Notes: generated by a model not told the origin, from the sequence alone. Shown: positions 44,390 to 56,653, counted from the stretch's first letter. The stretch: DNA of 64,000 nt from Gnetum montanum (GCA_015680685.1 MNCI01024081.1:56888-120887), one strand, 5' to 3'. Numbers and translations are program-made.

Positions 44390-47330
44390 GATTGGCATGG
44401 TTCGCCATCTCCCCCATGACTAAGTTGAAAGGAGGAGGAGATCCAAAATATGAAGCATGGTTGTCCATCTGATGAGATTCTTGTTATGTTAGCTAGTGTA
44501 TGCTCATGGAAAGGTTTAATTTGTTGGATGTTGACTAGCTATTTCTTATTTTGGCTCTTAGGTTTATAGATCATCACAGCCCTTGAAGGAAAATTTTCAT
44601 AAATGATGTAAGGTCCTTCCCACAACGTTTGGAACTTAGTTCATTAAGGCACATGTGCAGGGTTCCAATACAAAACCTTATCTCCTAGTTGAAATTTGAC
44701 TTTTCTAATTTTCAGGTCATGACGCTTTTTGTTTTTTTGCCTTGTGCAACTCATTAGATGATAAGGCTACTAATCGATTTTCGTCTAGCAGGTTGAGATT
44801 CATTAGTCTTTCTTTTTGGGCTAAAATTAAGTCTAGGTCAAGATCACAAGCCATTGAAAGTGTACAAAGTTTAAATTGAATAGGAAGTATTGGTATTTTT
44901 CCATACACAAGCTCATAGGAAGAGTAGCCTATAGGAAGTTTCCAACTTGAGCAGTAAGCCCAAAGGACATCGTTGAGTTTTGTGCTCCAATCCTTCTTAT
45001 ACTTGTTAATAGTTCTTATTAGTATTCTTGTGATTTCCCTCTTGGTAACCTCAGCTTGACCATTAGCTTAGGGATGGTAGATGTTGTAAGTTTATGTTCA
45101 ACCCCCAAGCGTTGCATGAGCTTCTGAAAAGTAGTGCCTATAAAATGAGTTCCATTATCAGAAATTAATGCACGTGACACACCAAACCTATTTACAACAT
45201 TTTTTTTATACAAATTGAGTAGCAGTAAAGGATGTACAGTTGATGATAGCTACTGCTTCTACCCATTTTGTATAATAGTCAACAATGATTATGATGTACG
45301 CTTTTCATTTAACATGGGCATGATGGGACCCATGAAATCAATGCCCCAAATGTCAAATGGTTCTAGTGGTTGAATCCATTGTTGAGATCCCTAAATTCAA
45401 GTAGTCAATCCACCATCTCATTGGCATCATTCACAAGAGTAGACATAATGATGGGCATCCTTGAAGAGTGTTAACCAATAGTACCCTACCACCAAGATTT
45501 TAATGGCCATGCATCTCCCAACATAATGTCCTCCATAAGGACCTTCATGAGTTTCTTGGAAAATGTGCAATTGATCAACATTAGGGAGACTAACAAACCA
45601 AGCCATTGATGCACACCTTATAAAGACATCCATTGATCTCCATGAAATGCTTTACCTAGTGAAGAAACTGTTGTTTCTCTTGGTGGTCTAACCCTTGTGG
45701 CATCTCCTGAGTGAGAAGATAGGTGAGAATGTTGTTATACCATTTTGGCACATTGGGCATTTTTTCAGTTATAGCCCCAATAAAGAGGAGTTCATCAAGA
45801 AATGTATCAAATAATGGGCCTTCTTCCTCTTTGTCATCTCATCGCAATTGAGACAAGTGATCAAGGACCACATTCTCAGTGCCCTTTCGATCTACCATTA
45901 TGAGATTGAATTCCTACAAGATCACCAACCACTGTAGGACACGGGGGCTCACCATTGACTTGTTCATTAGAAAGTAGATGCCACTATGATCAATGTGCAC
46001 AAACACCTTATATCTAAGCACATAGTGCTTGAACTTTTCTAGAACAAACACCACAGCCATCAATTCTTTCTCTATGGTGGTGTAGTTCAGTTGTGCACCC
46101 ACAATACTTTGACTAGCATAGTGGATGTAGTATGGCCATTTCCTGTCATCTAACTACATCAGCACTACTCCCAAGGCATATTTAATGTGTCTATCATATT
46201 GTAAAATGATCTAGACCAATCAAGCGCTTGTAGGATTAGAGTTTCTTCAAGCTTTTCTTTCAGTTGTTGGAACACTTTTTCACATTTCGGGGTCCAAACA
46301 AAAGGAGCATCTTTCTTTGTTAGCTCCACCAATGGCTTTGTGATCTTAGAAAAACTCTCTATGAGGCACTGGTAGTAGCCAATATGTCCAAGGAATGACT
46401 AAACATCTTTAACTATTTTTGGCTGGTGGGTTATTCCTTGGGTGACCCTTAATCTTTTAGGGTCCACCTCAATTCTTGCTTATGAGATTTTATGCCCCAG
46501 TATAATGCCCTCCTAGAGCATGAGGTGACTTTTCTACCAATTGAGCCACAAGTTGGTTTTAACACACCATTTCAGCACTTACTCAAGGTAGTCCAAGGCC
46601 TACTCAAATGTAGCTCCATAGGTGGAGAAGTCATCCATGAAGACTTCGACACCACTACTAATCTGCTATTGAAAGATGCTCAGGACCAAGTGTTGAAATG
46701 TGGCAGGAGCATTGCATAGACCAAACGGCATCTTACAATATGTAAAAGTTCCCCAAGGACTTATGAACATTGTCTTTGATTGCTCCTCTGGTGCAATTTG
46801 AATTTGGTTATAGCGACTATAACCATCTAGGAAATTGTAGTAGCAATGCCTTAATATTGTGTTTAGCACCTAGTTAACAAATGGTAACAAAAAATGATCC
46901 TTGAATGTTGCCATATTCAACAACCTAAAATCAATGCAGACTCGCCACTTTTCACCTTTCTTTGGCACAATTATGAGTGAGTAAACCCACCCATAATCCA
47001 TAATGGGATAAATGAACCCTACCTTTAAGGATTTGCTCAATTTCCTCTTTGATGATTTGCTTCAATTTGGAGCTCAGTCACCTCTATGGTTGTCATTTTG
47101 GCTTCATGGTTGGGTTGGTGCAAATGCAATGTTGGCATATCCTAGGATCAATCCTTATGAGTTCAGGATATGACCAAGCAAAGGTTGCTAACCATCTTTC
47201 AACTACTTTCAATAGCATCTTTTTCTATTCTAGAGCAAGTCTTGCATTGATTATAACTAGCTTCTTTTTTCAAAAATACATATTCCATTCTAGTTGATAA
47301 CATTTTTAGTTCAAAGGGGATCTTGCTTAA
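44390..47330 (-). pseudogene. RT, RNase H and integrase of element B, degenerate
   Basis: Read on the minus strand. RT (about 47000-46600): FLDGYSRYNQIQIAPEEQ, MPFGLCNAPATFQHL, then the active site FMDDFSTY at about 46625-46650. RNase H about 46100-45800: TTIEKELMAVVFVLEKFKHY, VHIDHSGIYFLMNKSM. Integrase about 45630-44720: HIFQETHEGPYGGHYVGRCM, FGVSRALISDNGTHFIGTTF, then a frame change within HKLTTSTIPKLMVK. The tail ends SHGGDG near 44410. Stops and frameshifts occur throughout. Closely parallel to A. Confidence 0.82.
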
Positions 47331-47339
47331 ATTTCTCAA

Positions 47340-50300
47340 AACTTTTCAACTCTCCTCAATGGATATCATCATTTGTATCTTTAGAGAGTTGGTGATGAAT
47401 TTCCTCAAGTTCATCCATGCTCATAACATACTCACATGTCAGGCTCTTAGCTGGTTCCATGCAAAGTATGCTGCTTTCTAAATCAGTAGTTAGCCACTGG
47501 GTGCCCTCTTATTTTGTGGTTGCTACATATATACACCTTTGAATTTTGACTTTTGGCACACACTGCTTGCATGCAAAGATAGATGCTTGCTTTATGGCCC
47601 AAAGTTTCTACACACAATTGCACCCACTATCACTGTACGTGATGCATGGAACTCTCTTCTTCTCAGTCTTTCCAAATGCATTTTATTTAGAGATTTCTAA
47701 GGAAAGATCTTTGATGTCCATTCTTACATCTATAATGCTCATCCATGCCCTTTCCATAATAACTGATAAGTCCCCTTTGCAATTCTTCACTTTGATTACC
47801 AAGAAATCGGTAGGATAAGACCACCCACAGATAGTGGTCACAATGTCTTCTACCAATCCTAATGAAACAATGATGGACTAGTTTTCCAATTTCAATTTGA
47901 TGTTGCTCTTCTTGAGAGGAGGTAGGTTCCATGTAGTGTACATCTCATGAGAAATCAAATTATCACCAGAACCTGAATTGAGAAGAGCCTTGCATAGTTT
48001 GTTCATAGTAATTTGTAAATAAATTAGAGGACTTCTAGGATCAACTAATTTCCTAAGAAGGTTTCCTACACAAATCCAATCAAACATAGTGTGAGTAAGC
48101 ATTACGGTATGGATCCTTGGTAGAGTTTGGCTTGAAGGAGGCCCAAAGGAATTTGATATGGATAAAGAGGTAGGAGCAAGGTTGTCAACTATAGGTGAAG
48201 GGGAAGGCATAGGTGGACTATGGGATCAAAAGAAAGGTATTTTCTTTAATCGGGCATTCAACCCTTCTGATTGATGATTGGATTGCAAATTAATAGCCCT
48301 TGTAGCATTGCATTATTGTGGTTGGGAAGGAAGTTCACCTTGCATAGGAGGAGTAAGTGGTAGTTGTGCAACTAGAGGAGGAGTGTGTGTAGGGACAGAA
48401 GGAGGATAAGGATAGGAGGTGGCATCCCTTCTTTCATGTGGTGAATGAGCTCAGTAATAATCATAAGGGTGGTAGTAAGGTGAAATATTAAAAATGTGTG
48501 AAAGAATCACGTGGAGACATGGGTTACTACACATGGTAACCATATGGATTAAGCTACCAGTAAGGGTATTATTGCCTTGGTAGTGTAAGCACCCATGATT
48601 ATGGTTGCTACCATTGTTGGTACTATTCATATGATTACAGTGGAGCTCCACTTGGATAATACAATTGTTGTTGGTGAAACTGCCTGAGATTACCTTGAGG
48701 ATAAGGTAACCTTCTGGATGTCTACCTTTGTGTAAGTCATGGATGTAAGGCATACACCTCAAACTCTTAGAAATGTGACACAATAGGGCAACATCCCTTA
48801 GAATGTTCATACTGGCAAACATTGCATTCACAATCATCATCTGATTCACTATCTACAACCTCTTCTATTACAAAAATTTTTCCCTTACCTTTGTAATATG
48901 CATGTTTAGCTTCCTTATGCCTCCTATGCTCACGGTCACTACCTAGTTCTCTAAACTCTTTAGCAATTTTAAGGACAGCTTGAAATTTGCTATCCATGGA
49001 GTCCCTTAACTAATCAACCTTAGTCATAATTTCATATTGGAATTTTTGAAGTGGCAAGGCTTTCTTATGCATCCCCTCATCAAATATGGATTCATCCTCA
49101 CTATTGTAGAATTGAACCTCCCTCGTGCAGATGGAAGGATCATGATTGTACTCCTTTGCACTTTCACTTTTTCTTAGTTCACCCTCCTCTTTAGCAACCT
49201 GCTTTATTAACCTTTGTACCTAACAAGCAATTAGTTCTAATAATCACCCTTGGGCATAGACACCAAGGGTTTTCTTCATTTCATTACAAAGCCCGTCTAC
49301 AATGTGATGAAGTTAAGCCAATTGAGAATAACCACGACTAGGGCATTTGTGCATCAAGGCATAGTATCGGCCAATGGTAGCATCCAAGGGTTTGTGTATT
49401 CCTTGTTTCCACCCTTGAATTTTCTTCCTTAAGTTGGACACCTCAAAGTACATTTCATACTTATCATTGAATAACTCGAGCATAGTACTCCATCGTCTGA
49501 TAGATTCCAATTCTAAGGATTGGTACCAATTCTCTGCTTCCTTGATAAGTGTCCTAGGGAACAACTTCAATTTCTGCCACTCATTCTCTATGTTTTGCAA
49601 GGCACATGCATCTTGGAAAGCTTGAAGATGATTCTATGGATTAGAGTTATATCCTCCTTCAAATCAAGGAATATTGTTCATGTCTAACCATTTGATCTAA
49701 CTATCTTTTACATGCCTTGTTGGAATTCTAATTTCCTCTACAATGTTAAGCATACTTCAAGTAGCAAATAGAGGTTCATCAAGGCATTGATCATGGTACC
49801 TACGATGCCCTCTACTACCCCTTCATTCATGGCAATGTGCCTCTTTTGAATGTCTACATTCTTGATCTTGCCTATCTTGATGGCCCCCTAGATTATTGTG
49901 GTCCCATTGGTCATTGCACTCATTTCAATCACCTCCATCACAATCTCACCTTCTACGATCACAATCGGAGCCAAAAAAAAAAGAAGAAGAAGAAGAATAT
50001 GAAGGGGAAGAGGAAGGAGAACCAACACCATCATGGTTCCTACTACTACCTCTTCAACAATTACGACCATGGTCACGATCTTGCTTCTTATCTACATCCC
50101 TGTCTTGACTTATGCCTCTAGATCCTTCTTTGTTATCAAATCCCTTGTTACTAGAATTAGGATTATGAACTGTAGAGTGCAAATTTTGGTTTTGAGGTCC
50201 ATCGCCAATGTTAAAGAGAGGAGCATCATTGTATGGAAAACCCTGAGAGAAGGGTTCTCCACTAGCTTGTTGGTACAACAAGAATAGAGGATCGTTAAGC

Positions 50301-50656
50301 CCTTTTCCCTTTGAAAACTCATAGTGTTGTTCTAGCTACCAATCCCGTAGGTGTTGTCCTTCAATGGGATGATAATCCCTATCATCGACATCTTCCACAT
50401 TATACTCCTCATGGTGGTCTTGAAGACTATATCGTGCAAGCATTTGATAGAGCATTGCAGGAGTAGCATGATCGGGTGGCAACATAATGTTTCCCTCCAT
50501 GTCATGCCACCGTAGTTGTTCATCCTTGTGTAGGATGAAGGTGAAGTTCAGCACACACTCATTGGGGTAGGTATATATGATTCGATACTATTGAGGCTTT
50601 GTTGAATGAACATTATCAACCTTGGGCAAAGAAGCGCTCCTGTGAGAAGAAGACAT
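47340..50656 (-). pseudogene. Gag-protease of element B, degenerate
   Basis: Minus strand from ATG at 50654-50656 (MSSSHRSASLPKV). N-terminal module: LNFTFILHKDEQLRWHDMEG, IMLPPDHATPAMLY. A Ser/His/Asp-rich linker follows. Gag core at about 49750-49230: SMLNIVEEIRIPTRHVKDS, HLQAFQDACALQNIENEWQK, STMLELFNDKYEMY, IQGWKQGIHKPLDATIGRYY. Cys/His motif CNVCQYEHSKGCCP at about 48800. Protease about 48100-47700: the active-site segment reads LLNSGSGDNLIS, so the catalytic Asp is Asn. Fewer stops than in A or C in the gag core. Confidence 0.82.
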
Positions 50657-50797
50657 TTTTAGTTAGTGAAAGAAACATCATAGCCTACTTTGAGAATTTT
50701 TTTTAGTAATTGTAAAATAAGATATGACTCTAATGTTCATTCCAACAATTTAAATACTTTCACTAGGTCCCAGATAGCATACCAAACAACAAAAAGG

Positions 50798-50815
50798 TCC
50801 CCAACAACGGCACCA
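50798..50815 (-). promoter_or_regulatory. Primer binding site of element B (tRNA-Asp type)
   Basis: Minus strand TGGTGCCGTTGTTGGGGA, one base from the LTR; two differences from the recalled tRNA-Asp complement. Confidence 0.78.
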
Positions 50816-50816
50816 A

Positions 50817-51663
50817 TAATGAGCAGCAAGGTACCCCTACGCCCAACCATACAAATCAATAAGGCGTTACACATGATTCAATCAAATTCCATGGATCTAT
50901 CATTATCTCGTACACTAGTTTCTCTAGGAAGTGAAATGATGTTAAGAATGTTCGTTGCCTTCCCAACTACATTTGTGAGCCTCAAGGGTATGGTTTAAAT
51001 GTAATTGAGGTATATGAATTTTTGTCATTTTATATTTTATGGATGTAATCACGTACAACAAGAATAAGGGTATAGTAGATTGAAAACTAATGTCTATTGC
51101 CTAACTATCCTAACACAATTAACCACCACAATTTCTTGAACACATCCTGAACACATATAGCACTGCTGGGCTACCAAACGTTAAGTGTTGCTGGGTTACC
51201 AAGTACTATATGAATGCTTAAAGTGGTCATGCTTGCATTCGTTAATTGCTAGAAATAAATTGCTTAATTCAAATGCATTAAAATAGAGAGAGAGAAAGTA
51301 AAATGCATTAAAGGAAATATTAAGTTATTCTGAGTGCTGCAAAGATTGTCAAAAAAGTTCATTTTATTCTCATCACACTACTGCGCTCAAGTACATCAGT
51401 GCTTGTACAAAGAACCGTACACACTTTAAACTCCTTCTGTGAGTACTCAAAAAGTATTCTAACTCCAAGGAAAATAAACTACAAGTGCTTCACTACTCTA
51501 ACTAAGACTGACCAAAAATTGACTATCAAAAATACTCAAAACTAGAGCCCAAGCATAGTATTTATAGACTTGGGGTATACACCCCGATGTTGGACATGCG
51601 ACATCAGACCAAGGCCCCAATGTCAGGTACGTGACGTCGGGGCCAACATAATGTAGTTCATCA
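50817..51663 (-). repeat. 5' LTR of element B
   Basis: 847 bp. The plus-strand left end reads TAATGAGCAGC, one transition from the TGATGAG terminus; the right end is GTTCATCA. TATAAATA on the minus strand at 51559-51566. Repeated GATGTCG/CGACATC-type palindromic motifs lie at about 51589-51645, upstream of TATA. Confidence 0.88.
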
Positions 51664-52330
51664 AAAGATATTCCTTTACATTCCACCAATTCTTGTTTCA
51701 TTTGTTGCTTCATTCTTGATGACATAATAACTCACCTTGGTGTATCTCTCTAAATTGTAATTAACAATAGACCTAAGTCCAAAAGTAAGGAGGTAGTTGA
51801 TTTTTGCTCCATGTATCACATTAACTAATCATTTTTATCATCCTATTATGCTCAATCTATTGATTAAGTTGAATACACTGAAAAAACACTCATCTATTTC
51901 CTTCATACCATGATCAATAAAACCTAACACAATTGGTACATACATCTATCTCATACTCTTTAGATCTACCATACCACTATTCTTATAACCACTTGTCACA
52001 ACCCATATTTTCTAACCTATGATTATAAGGTAGTCTTACTAGTTGAGCTCTATATTTTCTCTCTTCATATTACTCTTCATGATTGGTGTTTATATTAGGA
52101 TACAACCAAATGCAATGCATTAAGTTGGATCTTCTTGAAGAACAATGAAAAGGTTCTCTTCAACATCTACATGAATATCAAGTAAATATTTAGCATCGCC
52201 ACTCCAAAAATGTCAGAATTAGAAAGATTCATGAGGACAATTTAGTTCTTCATCATTTTTCAAACTTCAGATACATAGTTCTTCCCAAATTGGCAAGCTC
52301 CTTTTTTAGTGGTGTAATCTCTGCTAGTGT
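51664..52330 (+). pseudogene. Integrase, second part, of Tat-type element J
   Basis: IPLHSTNSCFICCFILDDII continues the integrase core after KWIEV at 41687. INNRPKSKSKEVVDFCSMYH (DNGP-like site) and the C-terminal region follow, with HEYQVNI, HRHSKNVRIRKIHEDNLVLH and PKLASSFFSGV. Frame changes and stops are present. J's 3' LTR is not visible to the right. Confidence 0.6.
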
Positions 52331-53950
52331 CTATATTCTATTTTATTTAAAAGGACATTAGTTTCCAAATCCTATTAATAGAAGCTTCTTGAACTACTAT
52401 TACATGTAGCCAATTTATGACATTCAACCTATTGACTGTTTGAGACCAAACATGTGTTCTTCTAGTAGCAGTTTTCTTTTTCTTAGCTCTTTTATATACA
52501 ATGTGATATGTACTACATCGGGATAATAGGTATTCTCTAATATTCTATTTTATACTATTTTTCTTACTCCCCTCCCCCTCTCTATCTCATCATCTACTAT
52601 TTCTCTAACTATTTTCTTCATGTTTTCCTATGTTATCTATCCCATTCTACTCTGTGTACCTAATACAAATTAGTGAGGTTTTTGAATAACTAAATATCTC
52701 GTTAGTTCATGTAAGGGTTTGACTGATCATATAATTGAGTGGGACAAAGAAGAGTTACTGTGAAAAATATAAATATGACATCCTTTTAAGCCATATGATG
52801 TGTAGGATTTAGACATGCCTTACTTCTATGGCATAGCATCATCTTCAAAATAGGTGTATGGGCAATATCCTCCTTTATCCCCTTTCTTTTTTACTTTCTG
52901 TCTTGTAGCAAAAACCCTAGCAAGATCTATAATATTTGGAAAAGAAACCTTAGTAGCATTTACAATAATTTGTTGTTGATGTGTTTACATTACCTTTTTT
53001 TACAACATAAAAGAACATGAATCAAATATGTGATCCTCTCAATGACAATAGTAACATGACTTTGGAAAATTGTAGTAAACAACCTTCTACATTAAAAATT
53101 TTTATGAGTTAAAATTTTATTTAGATTGTGTGTAACAACTAAAGGGAGTTGGTAGAGATCAAATAAAATGCAAAAAAATCAAAGAAAATGCAAAAACATG
53201 GAATACAGAGCTAAATGTTAACTATAGATGAAGTAGAAAGGGTCATGCTTTTCCTATAAATTATCTACTACCATCCCTATTTTTGACATGCATCCAACAT
53301 CAAAGGCATGTTGGTGAGGGGTGAAATTTCTTTAAAATGCATCATGCTTTTAATGTGTGCTATTTCTAGCTTATTTGTAGTTCTCCATGTTTTGCTTCTT
53401 CTTCTTCTTCTTCTTTTTTTTTTTCTACATTTTATTCGATCTGTCAACTCTCTTTAGCTACTACACACAATCCACATAAAAATATTTAACTAAAAAAATT
53501 TCTTCTTTCTTCATGATTGTTGATTGAAGATGGAGTTTAGAACCATTCAGGCTTTGGACTTTGTGCTCAATTAAGATCTTCTTGTTCTAGATCTAAGACA
53601 AGCAATAATAATTCTACCATTATGATTGTTTCTTTCGCTACTTCTACTATTCTATCTAGCTCTAGCTTCATCAAAATGACACTAAACATTGATGTTTAGA
53701 CTCTGCTAGACTAAATTATGTGCTTCCAAGTCATGATGGAGAACATCCAGTTGATCAAATGATGCTATGCAAATGTTTTGTTTCACATAAAGCTACTCTA
53801 CTCTAAGCTATGTTTGTTGGAAAAAATTTTAAATTGTGGAGGTTTCTAATGTTGTAATAGATTTAGTTCTGATGTTCAGGCTTTCTAATCTTTATACACT
53901 ATTGTCCCATCCTCTCACTTGCAAATGTAAAGGTTGCCATATTTTTCTTT
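52331..53950. other. AT-rich stretch without recognisable genes
   Basis: No reading frame over 60 codons with family character. It may include J's 3' noncoding DNA. A (CTT)n microsatellite lies at 53395-53415. The first copy of a direct repeat (about 53250-53490) is described separately. Confidence 0.55.
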
Positions 53951-54096
53951 TTAGCATGTGCCTACTATTTATTTCTTTCTAACATGTGCCCACTATTTTT
54001 TTTTTCTTTCCACCATGTATTCATTGTTTTTCTTTTCTTTCAAACATGTATTCACTGTTTTTCTCTCGTTTCCAACATGTGTCCACTAGTGCCCAC

Positions 54097-54139
<43 letters not shown>

Positions 54140-55045
54140 CTTTCCAACATTTGCCCACTATTTTTTTCTTGCCAATATGTGCCAACTATTTTTTTTTCTT
54201 TCAATATATGCACACTATTTTTTTTTTATTCTAACATGTGCCCACTATTTTTTTCTTTTCTTTTTCCCCAAATTGTATCCACTATTTTTTATCCAATATG
54301 TGCTCACTATTTTTTTTTCTTTCCAACTTGTACCCATTGTTTTTTTATTTTTCAACATATGTCCACTTTCTTTTTCCCCTTTCAACATATGACCACTGTT
54401 TGTTTTTCTTTTCAATACATGCATGCCCATTGTTTTTCTTTTTAACACGTGCTTACTATTTTTTTTTTATTCCTAACATGTTTCTACTATTTTCTTTCAA
54501 AAATTGTAATGTTTTTTCTATAAATTATTTGCTATCATCCTTATTTTTGGCATACATCCAGCATCAAAGGCACATTGATAAGAGGTAAAATTCCTTGAAA
54601 GCCCTTCATGTTGCTTTCAATATTTGTCATTTCTACCTCATTTGTAGTTCATGTTTTGTATTTTTTTTCCATATTTTGCAGTTTCTTTGCTTTTTCTGCA
54701 TTTTGCTTGATCTCTACCTACTCTCTCTTTAGCTACTGCATGCAATCCACATAAAAATTTTTAACTAACAAGTTTTTTTAACTCTAATACACATGATCCA
54801 CATAAATTTTTTAATCCATAAATTTTTTAATTTTAACATTTTTAATTCATAAAATTTTTAGCTTTGGAAGATTGTAATAAATAATCTTCTAATACTTTTG
54901 ATGTTTATCAATTTTTTCCTTATTTGCAATTCATGTTTAGCAACTTCTTTCATGTTTTACAATTTCTTTACTTTTTCTGCATTTTGTTCAATCTTTGTTG
55001 ACTCTCTTTAATTGTTGCACGAAATCTACATAAAATTTTTAATCC
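53250..55045. repeat. Three diverged direct repeats of about 150-250 bp
   Basis: Copies at about 53250-53490, 54510-54770 and 54895-55045. Shared landmarks in order: CTATAAATTAT, CATCCAACATCAAAGGCA, CTCATTTGTAGTTC-like, GCATTTTGCTTGATCT-like, CTCTCTTTAGCTACTGC, CAATCCACATAAAAAT. The first two copies enclose a T-rich minisatellite. Confidence 0.75.
53954..54494. repeat. T-rich minisatellite with (T)41 tract
   Basis: About fourteen imperfect copies of a 30-45 bp unit: (C)AACATGTGCCCACTATT followed by a poly(T) run and CTTTC. One T run is 41 long (54099-54139). Frames across it encode only Phe/Leu/His/Tyr low complexity and are not genes. Confidence 0.9.
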
Positions 55046-55717
55046 ACAAAACTTGGCTAGATTATTGATTAGTTACAACCCTTATTTAAAGAATGATCTT
55101 TTGTTTAGAGTAACTTAATTAGTATCATTGCAACATATTTGTTTCTAATTTTATTTTCCAAATAGGAATGTTATACCACACTCCATGTGTGCAAACCAAA
55201 GACCATGACCTATAGAGTGGAAAGTACTTTTCACATTTTACATTTGATCCTATTTTTCTTGCAAGGTCTTGTGGGATTTTTTATTCTACGTTGCATCTTT
55301 CATAGAATACAATGCTAGACACAAATACGCGGATGGCTACCAGCCTCGGGAATAATTTGTTAAATCCTTATTACCGTTGGTGGCCACTTTGGCGTCGATT
55401 GAATGTCGTATTTATACAATTCAGCAGTGTATTTAACAAATCCTTTCTGATTGGGATCGTGATTACATGATTGCCATGAAGCACGAACATTCCGAAGCTG
55501 GTCCAACGGTTTTAACAAATTGCAAAACACAAAGAAGAAGAAAACTGAACCAAAGTCAACCCCTATGAAAATCTTTGGAAGCGGGAATGGTTTACATGAT
55601 CCGGCCGATTTCAGCAAGAACCTTGCATTTGATTATTTGAATCCCTGCAAATTGTTCTCCAAAGCATTAGCATTAGCCTTATTATTACGATAATTCTATT
55701 TCACTAGTAGTACAGCT
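55046..55717. other. Upstream region of the EF-hand gene
   Basis: Local GC content rises from about 55320, which marks the edge of the low-copy gene island. No TATA box could be placed with confidence. The 85-codon antisense frame at 55360-55617 has no recognisable feature and is left out. Confidence 0.5.
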
Positions 55718-56653
55718 ATGTTTCAGCACATCATGGCTGGCTGGGGCTGGGATGAGCACGAATTTGTTGCAGCGGAGGAGTTGACCATGATGGATTGCCT
55801 TTGGTACTACGGATGTTTGCTGTCAGGCAAACCCAGTAGAAAGAAACTTTCGCAGCAACAGAAATCAAGAAAACATGAAGAAGCAGAGGCATCAGAGCTG
55901 CAAGAATTTGCCTCTGGAATCATAATCCAAGGCGAGATTTTGCCCTGTAGCATGGTAATTAGGTCTCAATCCACTATTTTTGAGGTTGGAATCGAAATCC
56001 TATCAAAAGTTCCACCTTCTGCAGGTATACTGGTTAGGTCTTCATCCCCATCTACTGCTGCTGCTTTTAGTGCTGATATTAAAGTTGGAATCCCGTCCAG
56101 GCTCGTTTCAGCCCCTGCTGACCAGCGGATCTCTGCCAAAGCAGAACACACCATCAAATCTGCTCAGAAAACCTGTGTGGACGGGATTTTCACGATTATA
56201 GATGGGGACGGAGATGGAACAGTGACGGCTTCAGAGATTTGCAGATTCATGGACAGACTGGGACTGCTGATGCCTGCGGAGGAGGTGGAATCCATGGTAA
56301 GGGCAGTGTCTGAGAATGGTTTGCGGTTTTTGACAATGGAAGAGTTTCAGGAGCTGCACTGTATTTTGTTTGGCGATGGCGAAGGAGATGCGGGGAATGA
56401 ACTGCTGCAGGCGTTCAACGTGTTTGATCAAAATGCGGACGGAGTTATCAGTGCGCATGAAATTGTGCAGCTTCTCCGCAGGCTGGGATATGCCAGCGCA
56501 GAGGATGATGATCATGAAGAACAATGGCGTTGCAGAGAAATGATTCGCAGGATTGATCGCAACGCTGATGGCGTCATTGACTTTCAGGAATTCAAGCTCT
56601 TCATGTCTTCGCTTACAGTGCAATGTTGCTGCTGCTGCTGCTCAGCATTCTAA
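55718..56653 (+). CDS. EF-hand calcium-binding protein, calmodulin-like
   Basis: An intact intronless frame of 311 codons, start MFQHIMAGWGWDEHE, stop TAA at 56651-56653. Three canonical EF-hand loops are visible: residues 162-173 (DGDGDGTVTASE), 237-248 (DQNADGVISAHE) and 280-291 (DRNADGVIDFQE), each with Asp at 1, Gly at 6 and Glu at 12. A fourth, between the first two (about residues 186-214, ending FLTMEEFQELH), has lost its loop ligands. The N-terminal 150 residues are unusual for a calmodulin-like protein: basic RKKLSQQQKSRK, then Ser/Ala-rich sequence, with no family I recognise. The C-terminus is six Cys then SAF, from a (TGC)n repeat; CSAF fits a CaaX box. It probably acts as a calcium sensor binding other proteins. 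A second ATG at codon 6 is an alternative start. It is the only non-TE gene here and is richer in GC than its flanks. Confidence 0.88.
   Translation: MFQHIMAGWGWDEHEFVAAEELTMMDCLWYYGCLLSGKPSRKKLSQQQKSRKHEEAEASELQEFASGIIIQGEILPCSMVIRSQSTIFEVGIEILSKVPPSAGILVRSSSPSTAAAFSADIKVGIPSRLVSAPADQRISAKAEHTIKSAQKTCVDGIFTIIDGDGDGTVTASEICRFMDRLGLLMPAEEVESMVRAVSENGLRFLTMEEFQELHCILFGDGEGDAGNELLQAFNVFDQNADGVISAHEIVQLLRRLGYASAEDDDHEEQWRCREMIRRIDRNADGVIDFQEFKLFMSSLTVQCCCCCCSAF

Larger units (their letters stand above)
41688..51663 (-). mobile_element. Element B: full-length Athila-type LTR retrotransposon
   Basis: 9.98 kb on the minus strand. 5' LTR 50817-51663, PBS 50798-50815, gag-protease (50656 down to about 47340), pol (about 47330 down to 44390), 3' noncoding region, 3' LTR 41688-42521. 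The flanking 5-mers GAAGT and AAAGA agree at three of five positions. The J integrase frame continues across the insertion, so they are probably a worn target duplication. Same family as A, inserted about 700 bp away in opposite orientation. Confidence 0.88.

Noticed and set aside
53984-54445. 153-codon plus-strand frame and its overlapping frames
   Set aside because: They lie entirely in a T-rich minisatellite and encode Phe/Leu/Tyr/His low complexity in every frame.
53954-54494. CRISPR-like spaced repeats
   Set aside because: Units are imperfect, the intervals are poly(T) rather than unique spacers, and the host is a plant; it is a minisatellite.
55360-55617. 85-codon antisense frame upstream of the EF-hand gene
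   Set aside because: No recognisable motif, no support from composition, and it overlaps the likely promoter.
55966-56623. Frames antisense to, or out of frame with, the EF-hand gene
   Set aside because: They are shadows of the real coding frame, which has three canonical EF-hand loops.
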